Of a DNA stretch of 34,363 bases, positions 26,069 through 34,363 are shown piece after piece. The notes beneath the pieces were generated by a model. The model made no database searches. It was not told the origin of the DNA and was given only the letters and a program-made list of their open reading frames with translations. Location of the stretch: assembly GCA_905216195.1 (NCBI GenBank), contig CAJMSX010000042.1:1-34363 (forward strand), read 5' to 3'. Origin of the DNA: an uncultured bacterium. Lineage in GTDB: Bacteria; Bacteroidota; Bacteroidia; Bacteroidales; Marinifilaceae. The position numbers were made by a program, and so were the translations under genes. How positions within the stretch are numbered: the first letter of the stretch is position 1; the number at the start of each line of letters is the position of its first letter.

Positions 26069-27523
26069 ATGACCTGGTCGGTTGTTTTGACATATGTATT
26101 GATTATATTGTATTTGCTGACGGTTTTTACGGTCGCTTTCAATGTGGTGCTGGAAAACAGAAATCCGGTACGTACCCTCGCATGGATCATTGTGTTGCTG
26201 ATGGTACCTTTGGTGGGAATTATTTTCTACCTTTATTTCGGTGTCAATTACCGGAAAATCAAGATGTTTTCGATGAAGGGACTAGGCGATATGAAGTGGT
26301 TGCAGTATATGAGCGAAGATCAAAAGCAGCATTTGAAAAAATCGGAGTTGTTGAAAAAGGAAGATATGGAAGAAGTCCGGAAGCTGATGACTTTGCTGCT
26401 GAATAACAGCAAAGCATTGCTTACCCGCTACAATAAGGTGGATGTCCTGAATAACGGTGAAGAGACTTTTCCGGCTATTTTTCTGGCTTTGGCCAAAGCC
26501 CGCAAATTTATTCATTTGGAATATTACATCATCCAAAAAGGGGAACTGGCCGACCGGCTGAAAGAGATTCTGATCGGAAAAGCCCGGGCGGGGGTGGAAG
26601 TACGAATGATTTATGACGATGTCGGTTGCTGGGGATTGCCCAAGGCGTATGTGCGCGAATTGAGGGAAGCCGGGGTGCAGGTTTATCCTTTTTTGCCGGT
26701 CCGTTTTCATCAGGTGGCCCATAAAGCGAATTACCGGAACCATCGTAAAATCGTAGTTATCGACGGAGAAACTGCTTTTGTGGGCGGGTTGAATTTCGCC
26801 GATCGTTATATGAGCGGGATACCGGGCATAGGAATCTGGAGGGATACTCATCTGCGGGTGAGGGGAGAGGCTGCTACTTCCTTACAGATTGTGTTTCTGA
26901 TCGATTGGTATTTTGTCCGTCAGGAATTGTTGCTGAATAAGGAGGAGTATATGCCGTATAAAAGAGAAGACGGAAATGTAATTATTCAGACGGTATCCTC
27001 GGGTCCCGATAGCGATTGGGCGTCTATACAGCAGGCCTATTTTACGATGATTAATACGGCTAAAAAATACGTTTTTATCTCTACGCCTTATTTTATGCCG
27101 GGAGAAACCACCTTGAATTGTCTGAAGGCCGCAGCGATGAGCGGAGTCGATGTACGGATTTTATTGCCTCATCAGTCCGATTCCTTTTTGACCAATTGGT
27201 GTTCCCGGTCGTATGTGGAAGAATTGTTGCTGGCCGGCATACGGATTTATTGGTATGGAAAAGGGATTAATCATAGTAAAGTGTTGATCGTAGATGGGAT
27301 TATGGCGAGTGTGGGAACCGCCAATATGGATATGAGAAGTTTCGATCAGAATTTCGAAGTGAACCTGATTATTTACGACCGGAATGTAGCCCGGAACCTG
27401 GGGAAAGATTTTTTGGAGGATATGCAGAATAGCCGGGAAGAAAGCCTGCATCGGTGGAAATTCCGTCCCCGGCGTCAGAAAGTATGTGAATCGGTGGCCC
27501 GTTTGTTCGCTCCTTTACTTTAA
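26069..27523 (+). CDS. cls: Cardiolipin synthase, phospholipase D family
   Basis: A 484-residue inner-membrane enzyme that joins two phosphatidylglycerols into cardiolipin. Two N-terminal membrane helices (about 3-25 and 33-55) are followed by two PLD domains with HKD motifs starting His225 (HRKIVVID) and His402 (HSKVLIVD), each trailed by the expected GG or GTAN segment. Length and order match bacterial ClsA. ATG 26069 is preceded by GAGGT at about 26052-26056, a passable ribosome-binding site. It shares a 57-base divergent spacer with prmC and precedes murF-alr by 33 bases. Confidence 0.93.
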   Translation: MTWSVVLTYVLIILYLLTVFTVAFNVVLENRNPVRTLAWIIVLLMVPLVGIIFYLYFGVNYRKIKMFSMKGLGDMKWLQYMSEDQKQHLKKSELLKKEDMEEVRKLMTLLLNNSKALLTRYNKVDVLNNGEETFPAIFLALAKARKFIHLEYYIIQKGELADRLKEILIGKARAGVEVRMIYDDVGCWGLPKAYVRELREAGVQVYPFLPVRFHQVAHKANYRNHRKIVVIDGETAFVGGLNFADRYMSGIPGIGIWRDTHLRVRGEAATSLQIVFLIDWYFVRQELLLNKEEYMPYKREDGNVIIQTVSSGPDSDWASIQQAYFTMINTAKKYVFISTPYFMPGETTLNCLKAAAMSGVDVRILLPHQSDSFLTNWCSRSYVEELLLAGIRIYWYGKGINHSKVLIVDGIMASVGTANMDMRSFDQNFEVNLIIYDRNVARNLGKDFLEDMQNSREESLHRWKFRPRRQKVCESVARLFAPLL

Positions 27524-27556
27524 AGTATAGAATAGCGGGGTTTAATAAAATACAGC

Positions 27557-29935
27557 ATGGAAATCAGTATTGACAGCCGTTCGGTGGTCACGCCCGAAAC
27601 GACTTTATTTTTCGCCTTGAAAGGAAAAAATCACGACGGACATGATTATGTGAAGGATCTTTATGAGCGGGGAGTCCGGAAATTCGTCGTTAGTGAGATG
27701 CGTCCGGATTTCGACATTTTGGAGGAAGCCGTGTTTTGCCGGGTAAAAGATGTGCTTAAGGCTTTACAGGACTATGCCCGTTCTCACCGGGAAAGGATGG
27801 ATGCGGAAGTCGTCGCTGTGACGGGAAGTAACGGTAAAACCATTGTAAAAGAATGGCTATACCAGTTGTTGTGTGAAGATTTCAGGGTTTACCGGAGTCC
27901 GAGAAGCTATAATTCTCAGGTAGGGGTCCCGTTGGCCTTAAACGGCATTGAGGAAAATACCCAAATTGCCGTAATCGAAGCGGGAATTTCCCGGAAAGCC
28001 GAAATGAGCCGTTTGGAAAGAATGATTCAACCCCATATCGGTGTCTTTACGCATTTGGGAGACGCTCACGGAGAAAATTTCAGCTCCCCGGAAGAGAAAT
28101 TGGCGGAAAAAGCGAAGTTATTCATTTCCTGTCGTTTGGTGATTGGGAGAGAGGGTCCCGCTATGGATTATATTTCAAAAACCGTCAGTGAGCACACGGC
28201 GATTTTCCTGTGGGGGAGCAGTGAGAACGTGGCGGTAAGGACTTGTTTGCTCCGGCGGGGAGATAAAGAGCAAAAGGTAAGCGTGGAATACCAAGGGAAA
28301 CCGTTTATATTGGATATTCCGTTTGCCGACGAAGCCTCTTTTGAAAATTGTATGAATGCGGTATGCGTACTGTTGGCTAAAGGAATTTCTCCGGAAAAGA
28401 TTGCGTCCCGCGTACAGGCCTTACAACCTATCGCTATGCGAATGGAGATCAAGGAAGGTATTCACGGTTGCTTACTGATCAATGACTATTACAATTCGGA
28501 CGCGGCGTCTTTCGGTATAGCTTTAAATACTCTGATGATGCAGGATAAATCCAAAAAAAGGATTGTGATTCTTTCGGATTTTATCGACACGGGCACAAAA
28601 GGCGGAGCTTTATACCGGGAGGTGGCTCGTATGCTGGAAAAGGCCGGAGTAACGTTGTTTATCGGTATCGGTCAGGAAGTGGAAAAATTCCGGTCCTATT
28701 TTTCTATGCCGGCGCGGTTTTATCCGGATACAGACAGTTTTTTGAAGCAGGAAAACCGGGAAAGTTTCCGGGACGAAGTGATTCTGATCAAAGGTGCCCG
28801 TCAGTTTCGGTTCGAATTTATTGCCGGTTTTCTCCAAAAGCAATCCCACAATACGATATTAGAGGTGGATCTGGATGCCATGATGCATAATCTGAATTAT
28901 TTCCGCTCGCTGATTCCCCCCAAAACCCGTATGGCCGTCATGGTGAAGGCTTTTTCTTACGGTTCGGGAGCGGGGGAAGTCGCCAGTTTATTACAATACC
29001 AGGGAGTGGACTATTTGATGGTGGCCTTTGCCGATGAAGGGGTCGCTCTCCGGGCGGAAGGGATACAGGTGCCCATTGCTGTGATGAATCCTTTGTACGA
29101 GGCATTTGACAATATGATCGAGTTCAACCTGGAACCGGAAATTTATTCTCTGGAGATTTTGGAAGCATTCGACAAAGCCTTATTAAAACACGGCATCGAC
29201 CGCTATCCGGTACATTTAAAATTGAATACCGGGATGAACCGTTCCGGCCTGGATACAGCGGATCTTCCGGACTTACTGGCTTTTTTCGAAACCAAACGAA
29301 GGGTGGTGCTGCGTTCGGTATTTTCTCATTTGGCTGCCAGCGATGAGGAGCAACACGATCGGTTTACCTTGCAGCAGATCCGGCTTTTTACAGCAATGAC
29401 GGAGCGTATTCAGGCTCGTTTCGATTATAAGATTTTACGCCATATTTTGAATTCGGCCGGTATCGAACGTTTTGCCCGTTACGGTTTTGATATGGTACGT
29501 CTCGGAATCGGTTTACATGGTATCAGTGCTGCCGGAGCTTCTTTATCGGCCGTCAGTTCCTTTAAAACCTATGTCGCTTCTTTACGTAACGTAAAAGCCG
29601 GGGAAACGGTGGGTTACGGCCGAAAAGGAGTATTGAGGCGGGATTCCCGGATTGCGGTGGTGCCCGTAGGGTATGCGGACGGATTGAACCGCCGTTTGGG
29701 AAACGGACTCGGGTGCATGCTGGTGAAGGGTGTACGGGTGCCGGTCGTCGGAAATATCTGTATGGATACCTGTATGCTGGACGTAACGGATGCGGATATA
29801 CAGGTGGGAGACGAGGTCGAAATATTCGGAAAACACATTCCGGTTACGGAAATAGCGGAAAAATTGGAAACCATTCCCTATGAGGTTTTAACCGGAGTGG
29901 CCCAGCGGGTAAAACGGGTGTATTTCAAAGAATAA
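27557..29935 (+). CDS. MurF-alanine racemase fusion protein
   Basis: A 792-residue bifunctional cell-wall enzyme: the N-terminal half (about 1-425) is UDP-MurNAc-tripeptide:D-Ala-D-Ala ligase and the C-terminal half (about 433-792) is a PLP-dependent alanine racemase. Walker-type TGSNGKT is at 89-95 and NDYYNSDAAS follows in the MurF C-domain. In Alr, the PLP lysine is Lys464 (VKAFSYG) and the GYG...GYADG region with its tyrosine is intact. This fusion is a Bacteroidetes trait, linking D-Ala supply to its use. The MurF part starts MEISIDSRS and so lacks the roughly 25 residues usually ahead of the DSR motif; an in-frame stop at 27533-27535 rules out an upstream extension. Probably co-transcribed with cls. 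Confidence 0.92.
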   Translation: MEISIDSRSVVTPETTLFFALKGKNHDGHDYVKDLYERGVRKFVVSEMRPDFDILEEAVFCRVKDVLKALQDYARSHRERMDAEVVAVTGSNGKTIVKEWLYQLLCEDFRVYRSPRSYNSQVGVPLALNGIEENTQIAVIEAGISRKAEMSRLERMIQPHIGVFTHLGDAHGENFSSPEEKLAEKAKLFISCRLVIGREGPAMDYISKTVSEHTAIFLWGSSENVAVRTCLLRRGDKEQKVSVEYQGKPFILDIPFADEASFENCMNAVCVLLAKGISPEKIASRVQALQPIAMRMEIKEGIHGCLLINDYYNSDAASFGIALNTLMMQDKSKKRIVILSDFIDTGTKGGALYREVARMLEKAGVTLFIGIGQEVEKFRSYFSMPARFYPDTDSFLKQENRESFRDEVILIKGARQFRFEFIAGFLQKQSHNTILEVDLDAMMHNLNYFRSLIPPKTRMAVMVKAFSYGSGAGEVASLLQYQGVDYLMVAFADEGVALRAEGIQVPIAVMNPLYEAFDNMIEFNLEPEIYSLEILEAFDKALLKHGIDRYPVHLKLNTGMNRSGLDTADLPDLLAFFETKRRVVLRSVFSHLAASDEEQHDRFTLQQIRLFTAMTERIQARFDYKILRHILNSAGIERFARYGFDMVRLGIGLHGISAAGASLSAVSSFKTYVASLRNVKAGETVGYGRKGVLRRDSRIAVVPVGYADGLNRRLGNGLGCMLVKGVRVPVVGNICMDTCMLDVTDADIQVGDEVEIFGKHIPVTEIAEKLETIPYEVLTGVAQRVKRVYFKE

Positions 29936-29958
29936 CGGGAGGAAGAGGAAGAAGAGCG

Positions 29959-29987
29959 ACCCCCGGTCCGAATTCCTCTCCGGGGGT
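29959..29987. terminator. Probable terminator hairpin after murF-alr
   Basis: ACCCCCGG (29959-29966) and CCGGGGGT (29980-29987) form an 8-bp GC-rich stem with a 13-base loop, followed by GCTGATTTT. The T-run is short. It lies between convergent genes and may stop both. Confidence 0.55.
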
Positions 29988-30004
29988 GCTGATTTTGCCA
30001 GGGT

Positions 30005-30931
30005 TTAGCGGCTTTTCAGCCAATCTTCTATGTTTTTGATCACGATTTTAATACGTTCGGCGAATGCCTCCCGGGTGGCGTAGCCCATATGCGGAAGCAT
30101 CAATAAATGGGGAGCGTCGAATAATTCGTAATTGGTTGGGAGGGGCGGCTCTTGTTCGTAAACATCCACGGCGGCTCCTGCGATTTTACCTTTTGTCAGG
30201 GCTTGATAAAGGGCGTTTTTGTCTACTACGGGGCCCCGGGCGGTATTGATAAGAACAGCTTGCGGCTGCATCAGTGCGATTTCTTTTTCTCCTACGAAGC
30301 CCCGGGTTTCCGGCGTCAACGGAAGGTGAACCGAGACAATGTCGGATTTTTGAAAAAGCGTAGCTTTGTCTACGAACTCAATGCCAGGAATTTCCCGGGG
30401 AGTACGGTTGAAGGCAAGGACGGGGCAGCCGAAGGCATTTGCCAATTGAGCGACTTTTTGTCCGATAGCGCCGGTACCCAAAATGCCCACGGTTTTTCCG
30501 TGTAATTCCGTGCCCAGAAAATCTCCTCTTTGTCCTCCCGCACGGGTAATAGCATCACCTCCCACGATTTTACGGTAGACGGCAATCATCATACCGATGG
30601 CCAGTTCGGCAACCGCTTGAGTGGAATAACCGGCAGCGTTCCGAACAGTTATACCTCGTTCTTTACAAGCGTCAAGATCGATGTGGTCCAGTCCGGTGAA
30701 GGCGACGGAAAGCATTTTAAGCTGAGGGCAGCATTCGAAAAAATGTTGGCGTAAAGGGATATTGCTCACGACGACGATATCTGCGTTGCGGGCCCTTTCA
30801 ATCAGGACTGCTTCCTCTTCATTCCGGTCGGGATAAAACCGGAGGGTATGACCTTGATTTTTGAGGGATTGGCTTAAGGATTGAATGATACATTCGCATA
30901 CGCCCAGGGGTTCGAGAAATACTATATGCAT
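30005..30931 (-). CDS. D-isomer-specific 2-hydroxyacid dehydrogenase
   Basis: A 308-residue cytoplasmic NAD-dependent oxidoreductase of the D-2-hydroxyacid dehydrogenase family (phosphoglycerate, glycerate and hydroxypyruvate dehydrogenase relatives). The dinucleotide motif GTGAIG is at 152-157 and the catalytic set is complete: Arg232 in NTARGP, Glu261 in EQEPP and His281 in LPHMGYAT. It lacks the C-terminal ACT regulatory domain of long SerA enzymes, so the exact substrate cannot be named. A perfect -7 box (30979-30986) lies upstream. It is divergent from mfd and stands alone. Confidence 0.88.
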   Translation of the reverse strand: MHIVFLEPLGVCECIIQSLSQSLKNQGHTLRFYPDRNEEEAVLIERARNADIVVVSNIPLRQHFFECCPQLKMLSVAFTGLDHIDLDACKERGITVRNAAGYSTQAVAELAIGMMIAVYRKIVGGDAITRAGGQRGDFLGTELHGKTVGILGTGAIGQKVAQLANAFGCPVLAFNRTPREIPGIEFVDKATLFQKSDIVSVHLPLTPETRGFVGEKEIALMQPQAVLINTARGPVVDKNALYQALTKGKIAGAAVDVYEQEPPLPTNYELFDAPHLLMLPHMGYATREAFAERIKIVIKNIEDWLKSR

Positions 30932-30978
30932 AGGAAAATCATTTAATGTGGATAGCTTTAAAAATGTTTGTTGTCTGG

Positions 30979-30986
30979 CAAAGTTA
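30979..30986 (-). promoter_or_regulatory. -7 element for the hydroxyacid dehydrogenase gene
   Basis: On the minus strand TAACTTTG matches TAnnTTTG exactly, 47 bases before the ATG at 30931. The A-rich (CTAAAAA)3 tract lies just upstream and could act like an UP element. No -33 TTTG is evident. Confidence 0.5.
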
Positions 30987-31000
30987 CGTACTTTTTTCGG

Positions 31001-31021
31001 TTTTTAGTTTTTAGTTTTTAG
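31001..31021 (+). repeat. Triplicated heptamer TTTTTAG in the mfd promoter
   Basis: Three exact head-to-tail copies of TTTTTAG occupy 31001-31021, followed by a partial TTTA. They lie where the spacer and -33 region of the mfd promoter should be, and just upstream of the divergent gene's promoter. Confidence 0.85.
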
Positions 31022-31030
31022 TTTACTTCA

Positions 31031-31038
31031 TACTTTTG
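31031..31038 (+). promoter_or_regulatory. -7 element for mfd
   Basis: TACTTTTG is an exact TAnnTTTG match ending 13 bases before the TTG start at 31052. The expected -33 position falls in the TTTTTAG repeats, which give TTTT rather than TTTG. The leader would be only about 10 bases. Confidence 0.5.
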
Positions 31039-31051
31039 CAAAAAAAAGAGT

Positions 31052-34000
31052 TTGGAAATAAAGGATTTACTACACAGCTATCTGAAGTCGCCGGTCGTGG
31101 AAAAGCTGACCCTCGATTTGAAGGGAAACGGAAAGTTCAGATTGATCAATAATGCCGGTTCCGTTACTGCATTTCTGGTGAGCGCATTGGTACAGACCCG
31201 TCCCGGATTTCGGGTAGTGGTACTGAACGATAGAGAAGAAGCCGCTTATTTTTATAACGATATATTGGCCTTTACGGAGGAGGGTAAAGTGAGTTTTTTA
31301 CCTTCTTCTTATCGCCGTACCATTCAGAAGGACGAGAAAGATAACGATTCAGTGCTGGTGCGTACGGAGGTCCTGAAAAATATGATGAACCGGACCAGCG
31401 AGATGCTGATTACCTATCCGGAGGCTTTGGCGGAACGGGTGGTGGATAAAAAGGTAATGGACCAGATGTCCATGGTCGTTCGCAAAGGGGATCGTTTATC
31501 CGTATCTTTTGTGGAAAATCTGTTGGGAGAGTATGGGTTTGTGCAGAGTGATTTTGTTTACGAGCCGGGACAATTCGCTATTCGGGGAAGCATTGTCGAT
31601 GTGTATTCTTTTGCTGAGGAAAGACCCGTCCGTATTGATTTTTTCGGAGATGAGGTGGAAAGTATCCGGTTTTTCGATGTGGAGACTCAGTTATCGGAAC
31701 AACTGACCGATTATTTTTCCATTGTGCCGGATTTGAGCGAGACGACGGAAGAATATGAATTTACGGACCTGTTTACTTATTTTCCGGAACGACCGGTATG
31801 GTGGGTAAAGAACGGGATGTTTCTGAACGACAAGATCCGTGCTTTGCGGAAAGAAACGGAAGAGTCTATTCTTACGCCGGAGAACGTCCTGCTGGAATAT
31901 ATGGAAGGCTGTGCTGTGGTGGAATGGGGACCGGATGTGTATTTCCGGGGGAAAACGATAGATGCCGGTTGTGAAGCCCAGCCGCTTGTCAATAAAAGAT
32001 TCGATCTTCTGGCGGAAATTCTACAGGAGAAACAGAACAGCGGTTATGCGTTATATGTATGTTCCGGTAATGAGATGCAGATCCAGCGGTTGAGGGATAT
32101 TTTTTCGGATAAGGGGTTTACGATTCGGTTTACCCATTTGCGGGGAATTATTCATGAAGGGTTCTCGGATGAGCAATTGAAAATAGGGGTATATACGGAG
32201 CACCAGATATTTGACCGGTATCATAAGTATCGGCTGCAAACGACCCGGTTACGGAAAGGGCGGGAATCCGTCACCTTGAGCGAATTGCAAAATCTGCATC
32301 CCGGTGATTACGTGGTGCATGTGGACCACGGAATCGGACGTTTCGGAGGATTGGTAAAAATCAATAATAACGGTAAGGAACAGGAAGCGATCCGTTTGGT
32401 TTATAAAAATAATTCCGAGTTGTATGTCGGCTTGTATTCCTTACATAAAATTTCCAAATACAAAGGGAAAGACGGGGAGCCTCCCGTCGTCAATCGGCTG
32501 GGGGGGGATGCCTGGAACCGGTTGAAACAGAAGACCAAATCCCGGGTAAAGGACATAGCCCGGGAACTGATCGCCTTGTATGCCAAGCGAAAACAGGAGT
32601 CTGCTTTCGCTTTCAGTAAAGACAGCTACCTGCAGGAGGAAATGGAGGCCTCGTTTATGTACGAGGAAACGCCGGATCAGATGAAGGCGATCGAGGCTGT
32701 GAAACAGGATATGGAGAATCATCAGGTGATGGACCGGCTGGTGTGCGGAGATGTAGGGTTCGGTAAGACCGAAGTTGCCATACGGGCAGCTTTTAAGGCG
32801 GTTGCCGATAGCAAGCAGGTTGCGGTCCTTGTACCGACTACGATTCTGGCTTACCAGCATTACAACACTTTTATGCAGCGTCTGAAAGGTATGCCGTGCC
32901 GGATAGAATACATCAGCCGGATGAAAAAGAGTTCCGAAATAAAAAATATATTGAAGGATTTAAAGTCCGGAAAAGTGGATATTATTATCGGAACTCACCG
33001 TCTGACCAGTAAAGATGTGGAATTTAAGGATTTAGGTTTGCTGATTATCGATGAGGAGCAAAAATTCGGAGTGGGAGTAAAAGAAAAATTAAAGCGATTG
33101 AAGGTAAATGTGGATACGATGACCATGACCGCCACGCCCATTCCCCGGACTTTACAATTTTCTCTGATGGGAGCGAGGGACATGTCTATTATACGGACGG
33201 CACCTCCCAACCGGTATCCCATCGTTACCGAATTGCATCGTTTCGATGAAAAAGTGATCCGGGAAGCGATATTGTACGAAATGTCCCGGAACGGACAGGT
33301 GTTTTTCATTCATAACCGGGTGGATACCCTCCGGGATATTCAGGATATGCTGAGGCGGATTATTCCTCAGGTAAAGACTTGCATCGCCCATGGGCAAATG
33401 GGAGGAGACGAATTGGAGAAAGTTATGCATGACTTTATCCGGGGAGATTACGATGTATTGATCGCTACGACCATTATAGAATCGGGACTGGACATTCCGA
33501 ATGCCAATACGATGATTATCAATCAGGCTCAAAATTACGGACTCAGTGATTTACATCAGTTGCGCGGACGGGTAGGGCGTTCTAATAAGAAGGCGTTTTG
33601 TTATTTACTCACTCCTTCCCTGGACCTGGTCAATCCCGATGCCCGCCGGCGCCTGAAAGCGATAGAGGATTTCAGCGGCTTGGGAAGCGGGTTCAATATT
33701 GCGATGCAGGATTTGGATATTCGCGGAGCCGGAAATATTTTGGGAGCGGAGCAATCGGGTTTTATTTCAGAAATCGGTTATGAAACTTACCAGCGGATAT
33801 TGAACGAAGCTTTGTTGGAATTACGGGAAGAGGAATTCCCCGATTTACAATCTCCCCATTCCGAGGCTCAGCGGGAGTATATTACCGATTGCGTAATCGA
33901 AACGGATTTCGAAATATTGATTCCGGAAAGTTACGTGGAAAATATCAGTGAACGGGTACGTTTATACCGGCAGCTGGACAATGTCTCCCAAGAGGAAGAT

Positions 34001-34360
34001 CTCGATAAGTTTGCAGCCGAATTAAAGGACCGTTTCGGCAACTTACCGCCACAGGTGGAAGGATTGATGGAAATTGTACGGATCAGAAGATGGTGTATGG
34101 CCCTGGCTGTAGAACGTTTGTTGGTGAAGAACGGTAAAATGATGATGTATTTTGTAAGCGATCCCCGTTCGGCTTTTTATACTTCGGCGGTTTTTACCAA
34201 TTTGTTGAAGTTCGTGCAGCATCAGGTTTTACCCTGCCGGATGAATGAAAAAAATGAAAAATTGTCGTTGGTGTTTGCGGAAATCACCCGCATCGGCAAA
34301 TTATCGGCTTATGTAAAGAAAATGTACGAAGACATTGTCCTGAAAAGTAGGGAATCATGA
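31052..34360 (+). CDS. mfd: Transcription-repair coupling factor Mfd
   Basis: An 1102-residue ATP-dependent translocase that removes stalled RNA polymerase at DNA lesions and recruits UvrA. Order of domains: UvrB-like N-terminal region (about 20-400), RNA-polymerase-interacting Tudor/CarD-like domain (about 414-510, HPGDYVVHVDHG), RecG-like helicase domains with Walker A GDVGFGKT (566-573) and DEEQ (667-670), and the C-terminal TRCF domain (about 930-1090). The N-terminal conservation begins almost at the TTG at 31052; an in-frame TAG at 31019-31021 and no ATG before residue 110 make TTG the likely start. Slightly shorter than the E. coli protein but complete, stopping 3 bases before the window end. 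Confidence 0.96.
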   Translation: MEIKDLLHSYLKSPVVEKLTLDLKGNGKFRLINNAGSVTAFLVSALVQTRPGFRVVVLNDREEAAYFYNDILAFTEEGKVSFLPSSYRRTIQKDEKDNDSVLVRTEVLKNMMNRTSEMLITYPEALAERVVDKKVMDQMSMVVRKGDRLSVSFVENLLGEYGFVQSDFVYEPGQFAIRGSIVDVYSFAEERPVRIDFFGDEVESIRFFDVETQLSEQLTDYFSIVPDLSETTEEYEFTDLFTYFPERPVWWVKNGMFLNDKIRALRKETEESILTPENVLLEYMEGCAVVEWGPDVYFRGKTIDAGCEAQPLVNKRFDLLAEILQEKQNSGYALYVCSGNEMQIQRLRDIFSDKGFTIRFTHLRGIIHEGFSDEQLKIGVYTEHQIFDRYHKYRLQTTRLRKGRESVTLSELQNLHPGDYVVHVDHGIGRFGGLVKINNNGKEQEAIRLVYKNNSELYVGLYSLHKISKYKGKDGEPPVVNRLGGDAWNRLKQKTKSRVKDIARELIALYAKRKQESAFAFSKDSYLQEEMEASFMYEETPDQMKAIEAVKQDMENHQVMDRLVCGDVGFGKTEVAIRAAFKAVADSKQVAVLVPTTILAYQHYNTFMQRLKGMPCRIEYISRMKKSSEIKNILKDLKSGKVDIIIGTHRLTSKDVEFKDLGLLIIDEEQKFGVGVKEKLKRLKVNVDTMTMTATPIPRTLQFSLMGARDMSIIRTAPPNRYPIVTELHRFDEKVIREAILYEMSRNGQVFFIHNRVDTLRDIQDMLRRIIPQVKTCIAHGQMGGDELEKVMHDFIRGDYDVLIATTIIESGLDIPNANTMIINQAQNYGLSDLHQLRGRVGRSNKKAFCYLLTPSLDLVNPDARRRLKAIEDFSGLGSGFNIAMQDLDIRGAGNILGAEQSGFISEIGYETYQRILNEALLELREEEFPDLQSPHSEAQREYITDCVIETDFEILIPESYVENISERVRLYRQLDNVSQEEDLDKFAAELKDRFGNLPPQVEGLMEIVRIRRWCMALAVERLLVKNGKMMMYFVSDPRSAFYTSAVFTNLLKFVQHQVLPCRMNEKNEKLSLVFAEITRIGKLSAYVKKMYEDIVLKSRES

Positions 34361-34363
34361 ATT

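Noticed and set aside
1..34363. CRISPR, tRNA, rRNA, insertion sequences or prophage
   Set aside because: No regularly spaced repeats, cloverleaf-like segments, transposase or phage genes were seen in either strand; the only short tandem repeat is the TTTTTAG triplet at 31001-31021.

Overview
The window looks like chromosomal DNA from a Bacteroidales bacterium, perhaps in or near Odoribacteraceae (inference; no rRNA or marker search was possible). Phylum-level signs are a fused MurF-alanine racemase, a GldH lipoprotein, exported lipoproteins with Bacteroidetes-type signals, a TonB-dependent receptor with a carboxypeptidase-regulatory-like N-domain, a BACON domain, and several promoters matching the Bacteroides form TTTG-N19-21-TAnnTTTG. 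There are 18 genes, nearly all intact and tightly packed. I saw no tRNA, rRNA, CRISPR array, transposase or phage gene.

Layout. Positions 176-2236 encode an LtaS-like membrane sulfatase-fold enzyme. Positions 2283-5517 (minus) are a compact operon: LD-carboxypeptidase, gldH, trmB, mnmA. Positions 5664-7694 are metG. Positions 7865-10444 (minus) are an exported GH2 beta-mannosidase. After a 414-base divergent spacer comes an operon (10859-17268): TonB-dependent receptor, large surface lipoprotein with duplicated domains, and a lipoprotein with BACON plus DNA/RNA non-specific endonuclease domains. Facing it are a 5'-nucleotidase-family lipoprotein (17335-19101) and a GH20 hexosaminidase (19259-21112). 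On the plus strand follow a CNT-family nucleoside transporter and a hybrid-sensor histidine kinase (21329-24678). The rest is housekeeping: recX and prmC (minus), cardiolipin synthase, murF-alr, a D-2-hydroxyacid dehydrogenase (minus) and mfd.

Most interesting. The region 10859-24678 contains, in one neighbourhood, the parts expected for harvesting extracellular nucleic acid: surface nuclease, outer-membrane receptor with a partner lipoprotein, a nucleotidase/phosphodiesterase, a nucleoside importer, and an orphan sensor kinase with a periplasmic ligand-binding-like domain co-transcribed with the importer. I propose this as a candidate nucleic-acid utilization locus; it is an inference from gene content, not a demonstrated system. 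Smaller points are a TTG-started mfd behind a triplicated 7-mer promoter repeat, a possible leaderless prmC-recX transcript, and a MurF domain lacking its usual N-terminal segment.
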